From Muricauda sp. SCSIO 64092 (GTDB lineage: Bacteria; Bacteroidota; Bacteroidia; Flavobacteriales; Flavobacteriaceae), in the NCBI RefSeq assembly GCF_023016285.1, contig NZ_CP095413.1, forward strand, positions 372,001 through 436,000: a stretch of 64,000 nt of DNA. Direction: 5' to 3'. The notes beneath the pieces are model-generated. The model was not told the origin of the DNA. It searched no databases and saw nothing but the letters and a program-made list of their open reading frames with translations. Within the stretch, counting starts at the first letter, position 1, and every line of letters starts with the position of its first letter. A program made the position numbers and the translations under genes. Positions 51,542 to 60,900 of the stretch are shown here, in pieces.

Positions 51542-51667
51542 TTACATATCTTCAAAAATCCTTACGCCCAGTTTTATTAAAAAATAAGCTGTAACCGCCA
51601 AAAGAATCAGGTAAAAAACTATCGCTCTCTGCAAATTCCCCTTGGTATTTTTATTGTCTGCATTCAT
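51542..51667 (-). CDS. Small single-helix membrane protein (~41 aa)
   Basis: From the ATG at 51667: MNADNKNTKGNLQRAIVFYL then ILLAVTAYFLIKLGVRIFED and M. Polar N-terminus, one transmembrane helix, short amphipathic tail. An upstream ATG at 51760 would add 31 residues. I prefer the inner start because it leaves ~110 bp between the regulatory element and the ATG, more like the other genes. No known family. Confidence 0.5.
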   Translation of the reverse strand: MNADNKNTKGNLQRAIVFYLILLAVTAYFLIKLGVRIFEDM

Positions 51668-51775
51668 GAACCAAATATTCTGATTTAAAAGTGTATTTGT
51701 ACTGTAGCCCAATCCATTTATTAAAGCTAATCCTGCATCTAAGAAAGGTAATTCGTACATGTGTTTTAAACAAAA

Positions 51776-51801
51776 AGTGTTGAAACCAATAAAAAGTGGG
51801 A
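51776..51801 (-). promoter_or_regulatory. GTCCC-N18-CAC element before the small membrane protein
   Basis: GTCCC-N18-CAC with perfect halves, 109 bp upstream of the ATG at 51667. This is the only copy in region 4. Confidence 0.5.
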
Positions 51802-51985
51802 CGGAAAACGAAGGAACAGGGACGTTGTTGAAACGACTTCAACCAAATAAGTGCTTGTTGGGTCTTTTGGAATCATGGCATAAACCTATCGACCTTGGAA
51901 AACTATCCATGCCATTGGCCCGAATATCCATTCCAAGGTCTTTTGATCTGCCCAAAATTTGCACCGTAACTAAAAAATAAAAAAT

Positions 51986-52618
51986 ATGAAGAACACACAA
52001 AAGGAAACCCTCGGGTTATTGGTGACCATGAAAGCGAAACCGGGCAAGGAGGAAGAAGTCAAAGACTTTTTATTGGGCGGTCGCACATTGGTGGACCAAG
52101 AGCCCCAAACAGTATCTTGGTTCGCATTTCAAATAGATGAAAGAACTTTCGGAATATATGACACCTTTGAAGTTGAGGAAGGTAGACAGGCCCATTTAAC
52201 GGGTCCAGTTGCCAAAGCACTGCTTGCAAATGCCCATGACCTATTGGAAAGATTTGATGCCAAAAAGGATATACGACCAATACATGTGGTCGCCTCAAAC
52301 CATAAACAAGGTATTCATAACAAAGGCCTATTGGTCATTATGAAGGCCAAAGCGGGAAAATCCAAAGCTGTGGAGAACTTTCTTGATAGCGGAAGGCAAT
52401 TGGTGGCGGATGAACCTGGAACATTGTCCTGGTATGCCCTTAAATTGGATGACACCACGTATGCCATATTCGATACTTTTGCAGGAAACATCGGGAGGGA
52501 CGCCCACCTAAACGGCAAAGTGGCCCAAGCCCTTATGGAAAAGGCAACTGTTAATTTAGAAAACTTTAAGACATCGGACATACAAAAAATAGATATTTTA
52601 GCTATTAAACAGCCCTGA
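51986..52618 (+). CDS. Tandem antibiotic-biosynthesis-monooxygenase (ABM) domain protein
   Basis: 210 residues made of two homologous ~100-residue halves. Each starts LLVTMKAKPGKEEEVKDFL or LLVIMKAKAGKSKAVENFL, passes through SWFAFQIDERTFGIYDTFE or SWYALKLDDTTYAIFDTFA, and ends with HLTGPVAKAL or HLNGKVAQAL. This is the dimeric alpha-beta barrel (ABM) fold, here fused so one chain makes a pseudo-dimer. ABM proteins include cofactor-free oxygenases and stress proteins; the reaction is not predictable. Cytoplasmic, no signal peptide. An AraC-type regulator follows 45 bp later on the same strand. Confidence 0.82.
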   Translation: MKNTQKETLGLLVTMKAKPGKEEEVKDFLLGGRTLVDQEPQTVSWFAFQIDERTFGIYDTFEVEEGRQAHLTGPVAKALLANAHDLLERFDAKKDIRPIHVVASNHKQGIHNKGLLVIMKAKAGKSKAVENFLDSGRQLVADEPGTLSWYALKLDDTTYAIFDTFAGNIGRDAHLNGKVAQALMEKATVNLENFKTSDIQKIDILAIKQP

Positions 52619-52624
52619 ACAATA

Positions 52625-52653
52625 GGAAAGGAGCGATTCATTCGCTCCTTTCC
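52625..52653 (+). terminator. Perfect 12-bp hairpin between ABM and AraC genes
   Basis: GGAAAGGAGCGA / TCGCTCCTTTCC with a TTCAT loop, no T-run after it. It may stop or attenuate transcription from the ABM gene into the regulator. Confidence 0.55.
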
Positions 52654-52663
52654 AAACATACTT

Positions 52664-53524
52664 ATGTCCCAAATTATTGATAAGCAAAATGGTGGATTGG
52701 CCTTTAGGCTTGAGCAGTTCGATACGCTGAACCAGTTTGATCGGCTGCAACGAAAAAATTACTACTCCATTATTCTATTATGTGGTAATCGTGTGGAACT
52801 ATCGGTGGATTTCTCGGAATACCGTCTCGAAGAAAACCATATGATATGTCTATCCCCCTATCAGCCTTTTATGATGACCTCACAAGAAGAGTGCTCAGGG
52901 TTTTTATTGAATTTCCACCCAGACTTTTTTTGTACGTATAGGCATCAAAATGAAATTGAAACGGAAGGTATTCTTTTTGGAAACTTTCATGCCCTGCCTT
53001 TTTTCAAACTGGTTGAAGAAACCCTGTTTTTTGACCTTATCGGTCTAATGTCCAATGAAATGGATCGAAACTCCATTGCCCAACATGAGGTTTTGGTCGC
53101 TTTTTTGAAAATTTTTCTCATCGGTGCCGTTAGGCAAAAAAGGCAATTTGATAAGGATACGATATTGAATTATACCAACAGGCAATCAGAGATTTTGCAA
53201 AATTTTACGGACGCCATAAACAATAATTACACTACAATGCACTCGCCACAGGAATATGCCGACATGCTTTGTATAAGTTCCAAAACTTTGGCCGGAATCG
53301 TAAAAAAATTCTTGAACCAGACCCCTACTGCCTTGATTACCAATAGAATTGTTATAGCGGCCAAACGCGAACTTTATTTGACCTCAAAGCCCATAAAACA
53401 GATAGCTGCTTCTTTGGGCTATGACGATGAATTTTATTTTAGCCGTTTTTTTAAAAAGAAAGTGGGCGTTTCTCCCGATATATACAGAAAGACCGTTGGT
53501 TTTGCCAAACTGGAAAAACTATAG
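52664..53524 (+). CDS. AraC-family transcriptional regulator
   Basis: 286 residues. The C-terminal ~100 residues hold the two helix-turn-helix motifs of the AraC family: YADMLCISSKTLAGIVKKF and IKQIAASLGYDDEFYFSRFF, ending KKKVGVSPDIYRK. The N-terminal ~170 residues resemble the cupin-like effector domain (MICLSPYQPFMMTS). It probably senses a small molecule and controls nearby genes, most likely the ABM gene just upstream. The ATG at 52664 is 10 bp after the hairpin. Confidence 0.88.
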   Translation: MSQIIDKQNGGLAFRLEQFDTLNQFDRLQRKNYYSIILLCGNRVELSVDFSEYRLEENHMICLSPYQPFMMTSQEECSGFLLNFHPDFFCTYRHQNEIETEGILFGNFHALPFFKLVEETLFFDLIGLMSNEMDRNSIAQHEVLVAFLKIFLIGAVRQKRQFDKDTILNYTNRQSEILQNFTDAINNNYTTMHSPQEYADMLCISSKTLAGIVKKFLNQTPTALITNRIVIAAKRELYLTSKPIKQIAASLGYDDEFYFSRFFKKKVGVSPDIYRKTVGFAKLEKL

Positions 53525-53711
53525 TCCACTTACATATGTGTTGGCCTTTCTTCAAGAGCCACCAACCTGCTATTTTTTAAGCCACATAGTTTAACCTATG
53601 TTTAACAAAGTTTGTGAAAATTGACTTTTGTTTACTACTAAATTTAAACTGTAGAACGATTTCATGCCCCTGAAAAGTTCTATACAACCTGTAGCAACTT
53701 AACCTATAAAA

Positions 53712-54581
53712 ATGGAACAACTTGTAGATACCCTGGCCCGGTCCAAGGCCAAAGTGGATGCGCTATTTAAAAACATCCGATTTCCCGACAGCAATAGCCT
53801 TGAATCCACCAATGAAGCAGTGTATTACATGTTGAATCTGGGGGACGGTGGAAAAAGGGTCAGACCTGCCATAGTATATGCAATTTCCGAAGGATTCAAT
53901 GGGAATGAAAGACAAGCCAACGAATTTGCCAAAGCAGTCGAATTTATCCATACGTATACCCTCATCATTGATGATATCCAAGATGATGGAAACATTCGAA
54001 GAAACGAGCCTTCCTGTCATATCAAATACGGAAGTAATACTGCAATCCTAGCGGCCTCAAGACTCTTTGAAGAGGGGTTGTACCCGTTTCATCGGTATTG
54101 TGGGAACATATCCCTTTTTAGAAAATTAAATGATCGGCTGCACAAAGGCCAATGTGCAGATTTGAATTCTGGATCATGGGATAACAAAATGTACTCTTTG
54201 CAGAACTTACAATTCATACATTCCGGTAAAACAAGCGCCCTCATCCAGATGGCCATTTTAGGTGGGTGTATTTCCAGTAAATTATCCGAACAACAAACCG
54301 ATAAATTATTGGCATACGGTAATTATTTAGGTCTGGCCTTTCAAGCGAAGGACGATATCCTAAGCAAAACCTCGAGTGCCGAAACATTGGGCAAGCCGGT
54401 GGGTGAGCATGCAGATAAAAACAAGTTGACTTACCCATCCCTTTTTGGCTCTGTTCAAAATGCACAGATTGAAGCTGATAGGCTGTCCGAAGCCGCCATA
54501 TCCTGTTTAAAGGAATTTGAAAAGGAAAGTGTAATCATTTTAGAGCAACTTGCAAAATTTGCCGTACATCGAAAGCGATAA
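53712..54581 (+). CDS. Polyprenyl (geranyl/farnesyl/geranylgeranyl) diphosphate synthase family
   Basis: 289 residues, a usual length for short-chain trans-isoprenyl diphosphate synthases. Seen: GGKRVRP at ~46-52, the first Asp-rich motif DDIQDD at 87-92 followed by RR, KT at 173-174, GQ..D at 146-150, and FQAKDDILS at the second Asp-rich site (Asp214-Asp215). There the third Asp of the usual DDxxD is a Ser (218). Condenses isopentenyl diphosphate with allylic diphosphates; the chain length of the product cannot be read reliably. It lies ~620 bp from the island that carries a terpene synthase and could supply its substrate. The altered second motif leaves full activity uncertain. Confidence 0.85.
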   Translation: MEQLVDTLARSKAKVDALFKNIRFPDSNSLESTNEAVYYMLNLGDGGKRVRPAIVYAISEGFNGNERQANEFAKAVEFIHTYTLIIDDIQDDGNIRRNEPSCHIKYGSNTAILAASRLFEEGLYPFHRYCGNISLFRKLNDRLHKGQCADLNSGSWDNKMYSLQNLQFIHSGKTSALIQMAILGGCISSKLSEQQTDKLLAYGNYLGLAFQAKDDILSKTSSAETLGKPVGEHADKNKLTYPSLFGSVQNAQIEADRLSEAAISCLKEFEKESVIILEQLAKFAVHRKR

Positions 54582-54679
54582 TACGACCCTAAATTGACCT
54601 GTCCCATGGAAAATCGCCCATGATTACGTAAGATATTTCCATTCCGAGGTATTTCGGTTTAACACAGATTTGTATCGCA

Positions 54680-54856
54680 ATGAAGAAGTTGGGAATTGTC
54701 AACAGGATAGATTTTATAAAATTGCTGGACCATCAATTGGAAGATGGGGACTGGCCAATGTATGGTCTTTTTATCGCGCCAAGATCCAATACCTATTTTG
54801 GAAGTAGGGAACTTAGTGCCGCCTTCGCCCTAGAGGCTATGGATTTAATGAGTTAG
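54680..54856 (+). CDS. Short hypothetical protein or remnant
   Basis: 58 codons: MKKLGIVNRIDFIKLLDHQL, later GDWPMYGLFIAPRSNTYFGS. Coding-like composition downstream of the prenyl synthase on the same strand, but short and without a family. Could be the start of a decayed gene. Confidence 0.3.
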   Translation: MKKLGIVNRIDFIKLLDHQLEDGDWPMYGLFIAPRSNTYFGSRELSAAFALEAMDLMS

Positions 54857-55163
54857 TGTACTTAATTTACTCGGAGCTTTCACCAATGGTAGGTAACTAT
54901 TTTAAGGAAAAAGTTCTGGGTAGAAATAACATTTTATGCCAAACTTCTGATAGAACTGGAATTTGGGCAAATAAAACCAGATTTTAAGATCCCGATTTTC
55001 GCTACCCGAGAACGCGATAGGCTTTTAAAAAAGCGTCTCTGTTTTCATCGTTTAGACTGCCCAATTTAGATTCTAATGAACTCATTTGTATTTCCCAAAC
55101 AAAAAATAAAACCTTGATAATATCCTGATTATCAATGTTTTTAAATAGTAATAAAATATTAAA
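54857..55163. other. Spacer before the island, nothing firm
   Basis: Contains a 27-codon minus-strand frame (MSSLESKLGSLNDENRDAFL) of coding-like composition near 55004-55087, perhaps a gene fragment. Otherwise AT-rich. Confidence 0.3.
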
Positions 55164-55180
55164 GTCGGGATGACAGGATT
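55164..55180 (+). other. Putative attachment-site repeat (left), copy of a tRNA 3' end
   Basis: GTCGGGATGACAGGATT matches GTCGGGATGACTGGATT at 57115-57131 (the tRNA-Pro 3' end plus one flanking base) in 16 of 17 positions, in the same orientation. It lies 24 bp from the stop of the terpene synthase and bounds the AT-rich stretch. Confidence 0.6.
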
Positions 55181-55203
55181 ATCTGCCTTTTTATAACACA
55201 CTG

Positions 55204-56445
55204 TTATTCTTTTATCAAGTATTTCTTACAAAGCTCCAAATTATAGCGAGGAGAAAGAATATGAAATGTTGTAGAGCTAAAGCATACAAAGAATAGAACT
55301 TCAATATAGAGATCATATATTTTTTTATCCAATTCCGAAGAGATAGATATATTCTGTAGCAAATTTATAAGTTTCGAGAAAGAAGCTTGTGCAATAGCAA
55401 TAGACATATTAATTCCGGCATACAATTGTTCTGCCTTAGACTTATCTGGATATTCTTGCTTACTGAGAAATATGACTGGATTAGCAACTTCATGTTTTGA
55501 ATCGCTAAGAATAGAAAATATATCATTTATTAAACAACAATATTCTGCTGCAAACCGCACTGAAGATTTTGTCATCTCTGATTTTAGAAAATCAGTTATC
55601 TGTGATTGGTTATTAATACTACGTTCTTGAGCAAGAATATGCATATGATTTACAATAACCCATTGAAATCCTGATGAAAGAACTCGAGTATTCATATATT
55701 CCTCAAGAATAGGTGAATCATTTGAATGTGTATAATTTTCTATTTCATTATGGAAGTATACGATTTGTCGTCGATATTCATCAAATACAATTTTAAGGGT
55801 TTCGGATGTAAGCACCTTATATCCTTCTACATAACAAAGATCAAATAGAATACAAAATTCATAAAATAATTTTTGGATTTGTTTGTTTTCCGTAATATTG
55901 GAAACATCTGGAGGTGTTCTAATTTCGTTTACATTTTTATCTTTAATTCCATCAAAATGATTTAAAACTTGATTCACAATTCCAAGAATTGATTTCCCAT
56001 TAACGTACAATTCACGCACATCATCAAATAACATATCAAGGAGCCATATCGACGCTGTTGCCAACACCAAATATGTGTGTGCTTTTGAAAACACGCTAAT
56101 ACGTTTCTGATTACTGGCATCTTGAGGTTTAATACCATGGGGATAAGTATAGAAACAGTATAATAAACCAAGATCAGTAGCTTTTTGGGAAAATTTACCT
56201 AAGTTATATTGTTTCAACAAATGATGAACATATTCAGTTCTTCGTTTTTGGTACTCGCAATTTGATTTTGGGGAAAGCTCTGACTTCTTACCAATATCAA
56301 TCCATTTTGATAACCAATCGTCAGATAAATACATGGCTTTAAGAACTTCTTTCCATTCGTCGTCATCATAGGTTATTTGAGAACCAAACACTTCGTGAAA
56401 ACGATCAAATAATACTTGATATCCAAGATTCATATTTGCATCCAT
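55204..56445 (-). CDS. Class I terpene synthase (bacterial type)
   Basis: 413 residues. The metal-binding motifs of class I terpene cyclases are all recognisable: DDVRE (141-145) in LLDMLFDDVRE, the pyrophosphate-sensor Arg254 in EYMNTRVLSSGF, the NSE triad as N307-D308-x-x-S311-x3-D315 (NDIFSILSD), and the C-terminal RY pair (Arg400-Tyr401 in SPRYNL). It should ionise a prenyl diphosphate and cyclise it; sesqui- versus diterpene cannot be decided. It is longer than typical bacterial sesquiterpene synthases, with extra N-terminal helices. No signal peptide. Its base composition is visibly more AT-rich than the flanking genes. With the tRNA-end repeats and the integrase remnant this points to horizontal transfer. 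A prenyl diphosphate synthase lies ~0.6 kb away on the other strand. Confidence 0.8.
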   Translation of the reverse strand: MDANMNLGYQVLFDRFHEVFGSQITYDDDEWKEVLKAMYLSDDWLSKWIDIGKKSELSPKSNCEYQKRRTEYVHHLLKQYNLGKFSQKATDLGLLYCFYTYPHGIKPQDASNQKRISVFSKAHTYLVLATASIWLLDMLFDDVRELYVNGKSILGIVNQVLNHFDGIKDKNVNEIRTPPDVSNITENKQIQKLFYEFCILFDLCYVEGYKVLTSETLKIVFDEYRRQIVYFHNEIENYTHSNDSPILEEYMNTRVLSSGFQWVIVNHMHILAQERSINNQSQITDFLKSEMTKSSVRFAAEYCCLINDIFSILSDSKHEVANPVIFLSKQEYPDKSKAEQLYAGINMSIAIAQASFSKLINLLQNISISSELDKKIYDLYIEVLFFVCFSSTTFHILSPRYNLELCKKYLIKE

Positions 56446-56594
56446 AATTGTAGAGGTTATAAGAATTTGTTTTTGTAGATAATTACTTACATTTTATGTA
56501 ATTTTAGTTTACAATTAAATTACATGTCTTAGATATTCTAAACCATGGACAATTTCCCATTTAACATGGATGATGGCGTTTTTTGGGTAAGTCT

Positions 56595-56906
56595 TCACTC
56601 TCCCAGATAACGGGATTTTATGGCTTCCGAGGTTATGATCTTATCTTCCCCTAACAACTCCTTATGACTTCTTAGTAGTTTGTTATGGACTTCGTCCTGA
56701 TAAGCGTTCAGAACCCTGATTTTGGATGAACTTCCCCTGCCCTTGTTCTTAGTGGAATCCCATTGCGTGGAATTTATACACTTTTTAAACTGATTTCAGC
56801 ACGTTTGCCACTACGGTAATACGCACATAGATGAAAAGTTGTTTGGAATTGCTCCTTGATTTTCTGGTGAAGAAAATAATGGCGAAAGTACTTTTTACTT
56901 TCATTT
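56595..56906 (-). pseudogene. Decayed tyrosine integrase, N-terminal part
   Basis: Starts MKVKSTFAIIFFTRKSRSNS then KQLFIYVRITV, the arm-type N-terminus of Bacteroidota integrases. A frameshift follows, then GKRAEISLK, then another shift into QWDSTKNKGRGSSSKIRVLN, which continues AYQDEVHNKLLRSHKELLG and ends EAIKSRYLGE, the core-binding region. The catalytic domain is missing. It is dead, but its position between the terpene synthase and the tRNA fits the integrase end of an inserted element. Confidence 0.75.
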
Positions 56907-57051
56907 TCAATGACTTTGGTTCAACGATAATTTGCAAGGACGAAAGTCAAATCATGCCTCAAAGCTCTATAAAGTTAGCGCAATTCCAGTGAAACATTGC
57001 ACGCCTTTTATTGGTTTTAGATGGTTTTGTTTGGCATCAAAAAAATGGATA

Positions 57052-57092
57052 AAAACAAAAAACACTGATAATCATACGATTAACAGTGTTTT
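57052..57092 (-). terminator. Intrinsic terminator downstream of tRNA-Pro
   Basis: On the minus strand, AAAACACTG pairs with CAGTGTTTT, followed by TTGTTTTT. Confidence 0.75.
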
Positions 57093-57114
57093 GTTGTGAC
57101 CTATTTCTAGGTTC

Positions 57115-57131
57115 GTCGGGATGACTGGATT
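57115..57131 (+). other. Putative attachment-site repeat (right), at the tRNA-Pro 3' end
   Basis: GTCGGGATGACTGGATT covers the discriminator base, the 3' acceptor strand and part of the T arm. Integrases of the tyrosine family commonly use this part of tRNA genes. Its near-copy is at 55164-55180. Confidence 0.6.
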
Positions 57132-57189
57132 CGAACCAGCGACCACACGCACCCCATGCGTGTACGCTACCAGACTGCGCCACATCCCG
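57116..57189 (-). tRNA. tRNA-Pro (anticodon GGG)
   Basis: 74 bases. The acceptor stem CGGGATG / CATCCCG is complete; the D arm has GCGCAGTCTGGTAGCG; the anticodon stem CACGC / GCGTG encloses loop ATGGGGT with anticodon GGG; the T arm GCTGG / CCAGT carries TTCGAAT with one G-U pair. Discriminator A; no encoded CCA. Followed by an intrinsic terminator. Confidence 0.93.
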
Positions 57190-57446
57190 GACCGAGTGAT
57201 AGCAAAAGGTCTAGTAGACCTTTGGCAACGAGGGGCCAGCTGGTGCGCTGGCATCTCTACTCAGTTTTTTAAATTCCAATATTCAAAACCCAACTTTCAA
57301 ATCCGCCTCCCGCAAAAGCAGTCTGGGCACCTGACGGAGTTCCTGCCTGCCGGCAGGTATCCCGAGTGCAGCCGTGGGGCCACATCCCGAAAATGGAATG
57401 CAAAAATAAAAATAAATTGGAATTAAAAAACGATAAATTTAAAAGC
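57190..57446. other. Spacer with a GC-rich palindrome
   Basis: Contains CCTGCCGGCAGG at ~57350 and a second GGCCACATCCCG (~57379-57390) resembling the 5' end of the tRNA. Probably a repeated intergenic element; no gene. Confidence 0.35.
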
Positions 57447-57746
57447 TTAATTCCCCATTAAGAACTCCCTGATATCCATATACATTGCTTCCCTGGCCTC
57501 AGCCGAATCATTCTGGGGGTTGAACAGGAAATAGCTCAACGTCTGCTTTTCACAGAACTCCTCCAAACTTCTTCCACTCCAGGCCTGATAACTCAACAAT
57601 AAGATGTTATAATCTATTTGATAGGGTTTAAGATTGCGGTCAGTCGTGTTTAAGTAAAGATTCAGCTTAATCAGTGAAGATGGACTCAGTTCATTTTTAT
57701 CATTGAACAAAAATGAATCCACAGATGGTTCGGGGTTATTTTCCAT
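57447..57746 (-). CDS. Hypothetical protein, 99 aa
   Basis: MENNPEPSVDSFLFNDKNEL onward; a soluble, mostly helical protein with several aromatic residues (YNILLLSYQAWSGRSLEEF). No signal peptide, membrane helix or recognised domain. It lies between the giant adhesin gene (stop at 57943) and the tRNA, on the same strand as the adhesin, and may be translated from its mRNA or alone. Confidence 0.55.
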   Translation of the reverse strand: MENNPEPSVDSFLFNDKNELSPSSLIKLNLYLNTTDRNLKPYQIDYNILLLSYQAWSGRSLEEFCEKQTLSYFLFNPQNDSAEAREAMYMDIREFLMGN

Positions 57747-57942
57747 TAAGTATGAGGTTTGAAAGAAAAAGATTGTGCTTTGATGCTTTTTTTCTCCTCA
57801 CAAAATAACACAACAACAATCACTTTCAATTTTAATATCTCTTGAAATGTACTTTAATCGATTTGAAACGTAACAAATGACAAGTGAGTTGATTTTTAAA
57901 GATAGCTAAATATACGTTCCATTAATTCCATTGACGTGAAAA

Positions 57943-60900
57943 CTAGCGATACAGGGTAAAATGTCCCACAAATTGCTGCTTTTCATTATCATTTGCATTC
58001 ACTACATACCAATAATCCCCAGTTGGCAGTGGTTTTCCCTCATAATCCCCGTTCCATTTTTTTACTTGGTCCAAACGGGCAACGACCCTTCCGTAGCGAT
58101 CATAGATAATCACATCAATATTGGGGAAGAACTCCCTATTGCGCGGGAACCAGTCGTCATTAAGCCCATCCCCATCAGGTGTAAAGAAATTGGGGAACTC
58201 GGGCATTCCTTCAAAATTGAATGGAAAGACCACTTCAACGTAGCATCCCTGTGCATCTACGACCCTAACGTTAATGGTGGCATCAAAGATAATATTGAAA
58301 ACGTTGTCACTTCCTTGGGATTCCCCTTGGAAGAAATACTCATAATCCCCAAAACCTCCGGTAGCTACCGCTGTTACTTCATCTGCAGCAGTTTTGGTCA
58401 CTTCTACGGATAAGGGTTCATAAGCGTCAATGGCAAACTCTACAAAAGTGGTACAACCATTGGGGTGATATAAGTATGCCGTATGTTCACCGGGGGGCAA
58501 ATCTGCCCACATTCTTTCAGTACCGGCAATGGAAATATCATCTACATCCAAAGCGATCAGAATGTCGGAAAGCGAAGCAGAATTAAGGGGTACAATAGTG
58601 GTAGTGCTATTTGGAAAAATTCCCTCACAACCATATTCCACTACGGCCTCTGCATTGATATCAACACCTATTCCAATGGGTACGGTGGTGGAAGTTACAC
58701 ATCCATTGGCGTCCCGAATGAAAAAAGCATAGGTTTCACCTCCCTGTAAATCTTCAAACAGTAGGGTATAATTAGGAAGGAAATCCTCATCCGCAGTCGA
58801 GTTTACACTCACTTCGTAATAGGTAACTCCCATAGCATCCATAAACGGTGTTCCGCCTGTAATGTTCAATTGCGCTGTACCATCCGCAAATCCCAGACAA
58901 ATCTCAGGGGTTGAAGTTCCGGTGACCTGAAGCTCGTCCGGTTCAAAGACCTCAACAATTGCAGTCTCTGAACAACCTTCGGAATCCTGAATTAAAATGG
59001 TATATTCCCGACCGTTCGCATCACCGGTCAAATCCTCGAACGTAAAGACTCCCGGATTATCAGGGTCACTGAAGAATTCATTAAAGTTTGGACTGATCGC
59101 AAATTGTACCAAACCAAGACCTCCACTCACCACCTCCACGGTAATGGTCCCATCCGATTCCCCATTACAGGTAATTGGTGTTGCCGTGGCATTAAAAACG
59201 ATGGGTTCCGGCCTGGATACGGTGAAGGGTCCTTCGATATCCTGACATGACACACCACTGGTAACGGTGATGAAATAATTCGTAGCTGCATCCAATCCTT
59301 CAAATGTTCCAAAGTCATTGGATTGTACGACCATTGCGGAAGGTGACGGATTAAACGCATCAACCGGATCTCCCAAATACAGGGTATAGGTGTTTAATCC
59401 CACACCTCCGGAAGAGAACGATTCAATCCTACCGTCCAACTCATTGGCACAGGAAATATCATCGGGTTGGTTGACCACTAAATCAATATTTTGGGCATCA
59501 ACCAAGGTGAGTCCATTGGAATTAATGGTTCCACAGGTGTTTGTCGCATTAATCTTACGCACTTCATATTGATAAAATCCTTGAACCCCATCGATTAGCA
59601 CGGACGTTGCCGGATTTCCTAGATTATCTTCCATTCGTATAAATGGGTCCATAGGATTTCCACCTGCCGTATCGGCCAATCGATATTCATATTCAAAACC
59701 GACCTCTGGATTTTCAATACTTAATCGCATCTGACCTATACCACCACAACCCGGGGCTTGAACTTGAACCAAATCAGGAATAATGGGTGGCGGTGGATCA
59801 ACCTCGTATGGAATGGTCACACCAACGCAACCATAGCTCGAGGAAACCTCAATGGCATACCATCCTTCACTGATGAACCCGCCGCTGGCTCCTGTAAACG
59901 TTGGGGAAGCTTGTAGACCGCTCCTGGAAATCTCATCGGCAATATTGTTACTTCCCAAATAGATCAATTGATACAAGTACCCTGCTCCCAAAACACCTCC
60001 AGTAGCTCCAGCTGTGGCCGTTAGGGCATCTCCCGTGGTAGGGTCATAAGCCTCCAAAACGGCATTGTTACCATCTGGACAGACCAAACCTTGAGGTTCG
60101 CGTATTCCTGCAAGAATGGGGTCAATAGGGTTCAACGTAATAGCAAATGTGGTCTCGCAACCTTCAACATCCCTGTATCCGACTTGGTACTCCCCGCTGG
60201 GAAGATTTTCAAATCGGTTGGTCGTATTCCATGTAGCGACTTCAGTTTCAAAAGTACCATCAGTATCGTTGTCCCTTAACAATCGATATTCATAGGGTGC
60301 ATAGTCCCAACCTCCATTGAGATTGGCTTCGATAACCCCGCTATCATCGGCACAGGTCACATTGCCTATTTCAATGGCTTCAGGAACCAATGGCCCATTT
60401 GGTGCCCTAACCGTGGTCACATTACTTAATCCTGAACATCCAGGGGCGGCCATGGTGGTAATCGAAACCTCATAATTTCCTCCAAGGAGTCCTGTTATCC
60501 TTGCTTCCTCACCATTCACATCCGGATAATTCGCAGTATCAAAACTTCCTGTTGCCTGGGCCGGTAAAACCCGATTGCCATTCACATCCAGCAAAAAGGC
60601 TTCATAGTTGTAGACCCCACTGTAGTCGCTTACCGCAATAAACAAAGAACCGCTGGGGTCGCCAAAACAGAAAACGGGATTTGCTTCGGTTATGGTAACT
60701 ATAGGTACTGTGGGTGGAGTTACCGTATATCTTGGCAATGGATAGCTGCATCCATTGGGGCTATTATCCTGAACCTCGATCAAATAATCCCCGGCATCGG
60801 GCAAATCAACTACCGCCGTGGTACCACCAGTGACCACTACATCCCCTACCGTTGTTCCCGATGGTCCTGAAGTAACCACCGTAAAGTTGGAGGTTCCACT

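Noticed and set aside
51360..51594. Overlapping plus-strand frames in the spacer after the IbrA-like gene
   Set aside because: Two frames over the same bases, no recognisable domain, no upstream element; treated as noise.
57121..57426. 101-codon frame over the tRNA
   Set aside because: It overlaps a fully foldable tRNA-Pro and starts inside it; its sequence is a translation of tRNA and spacer repeat.
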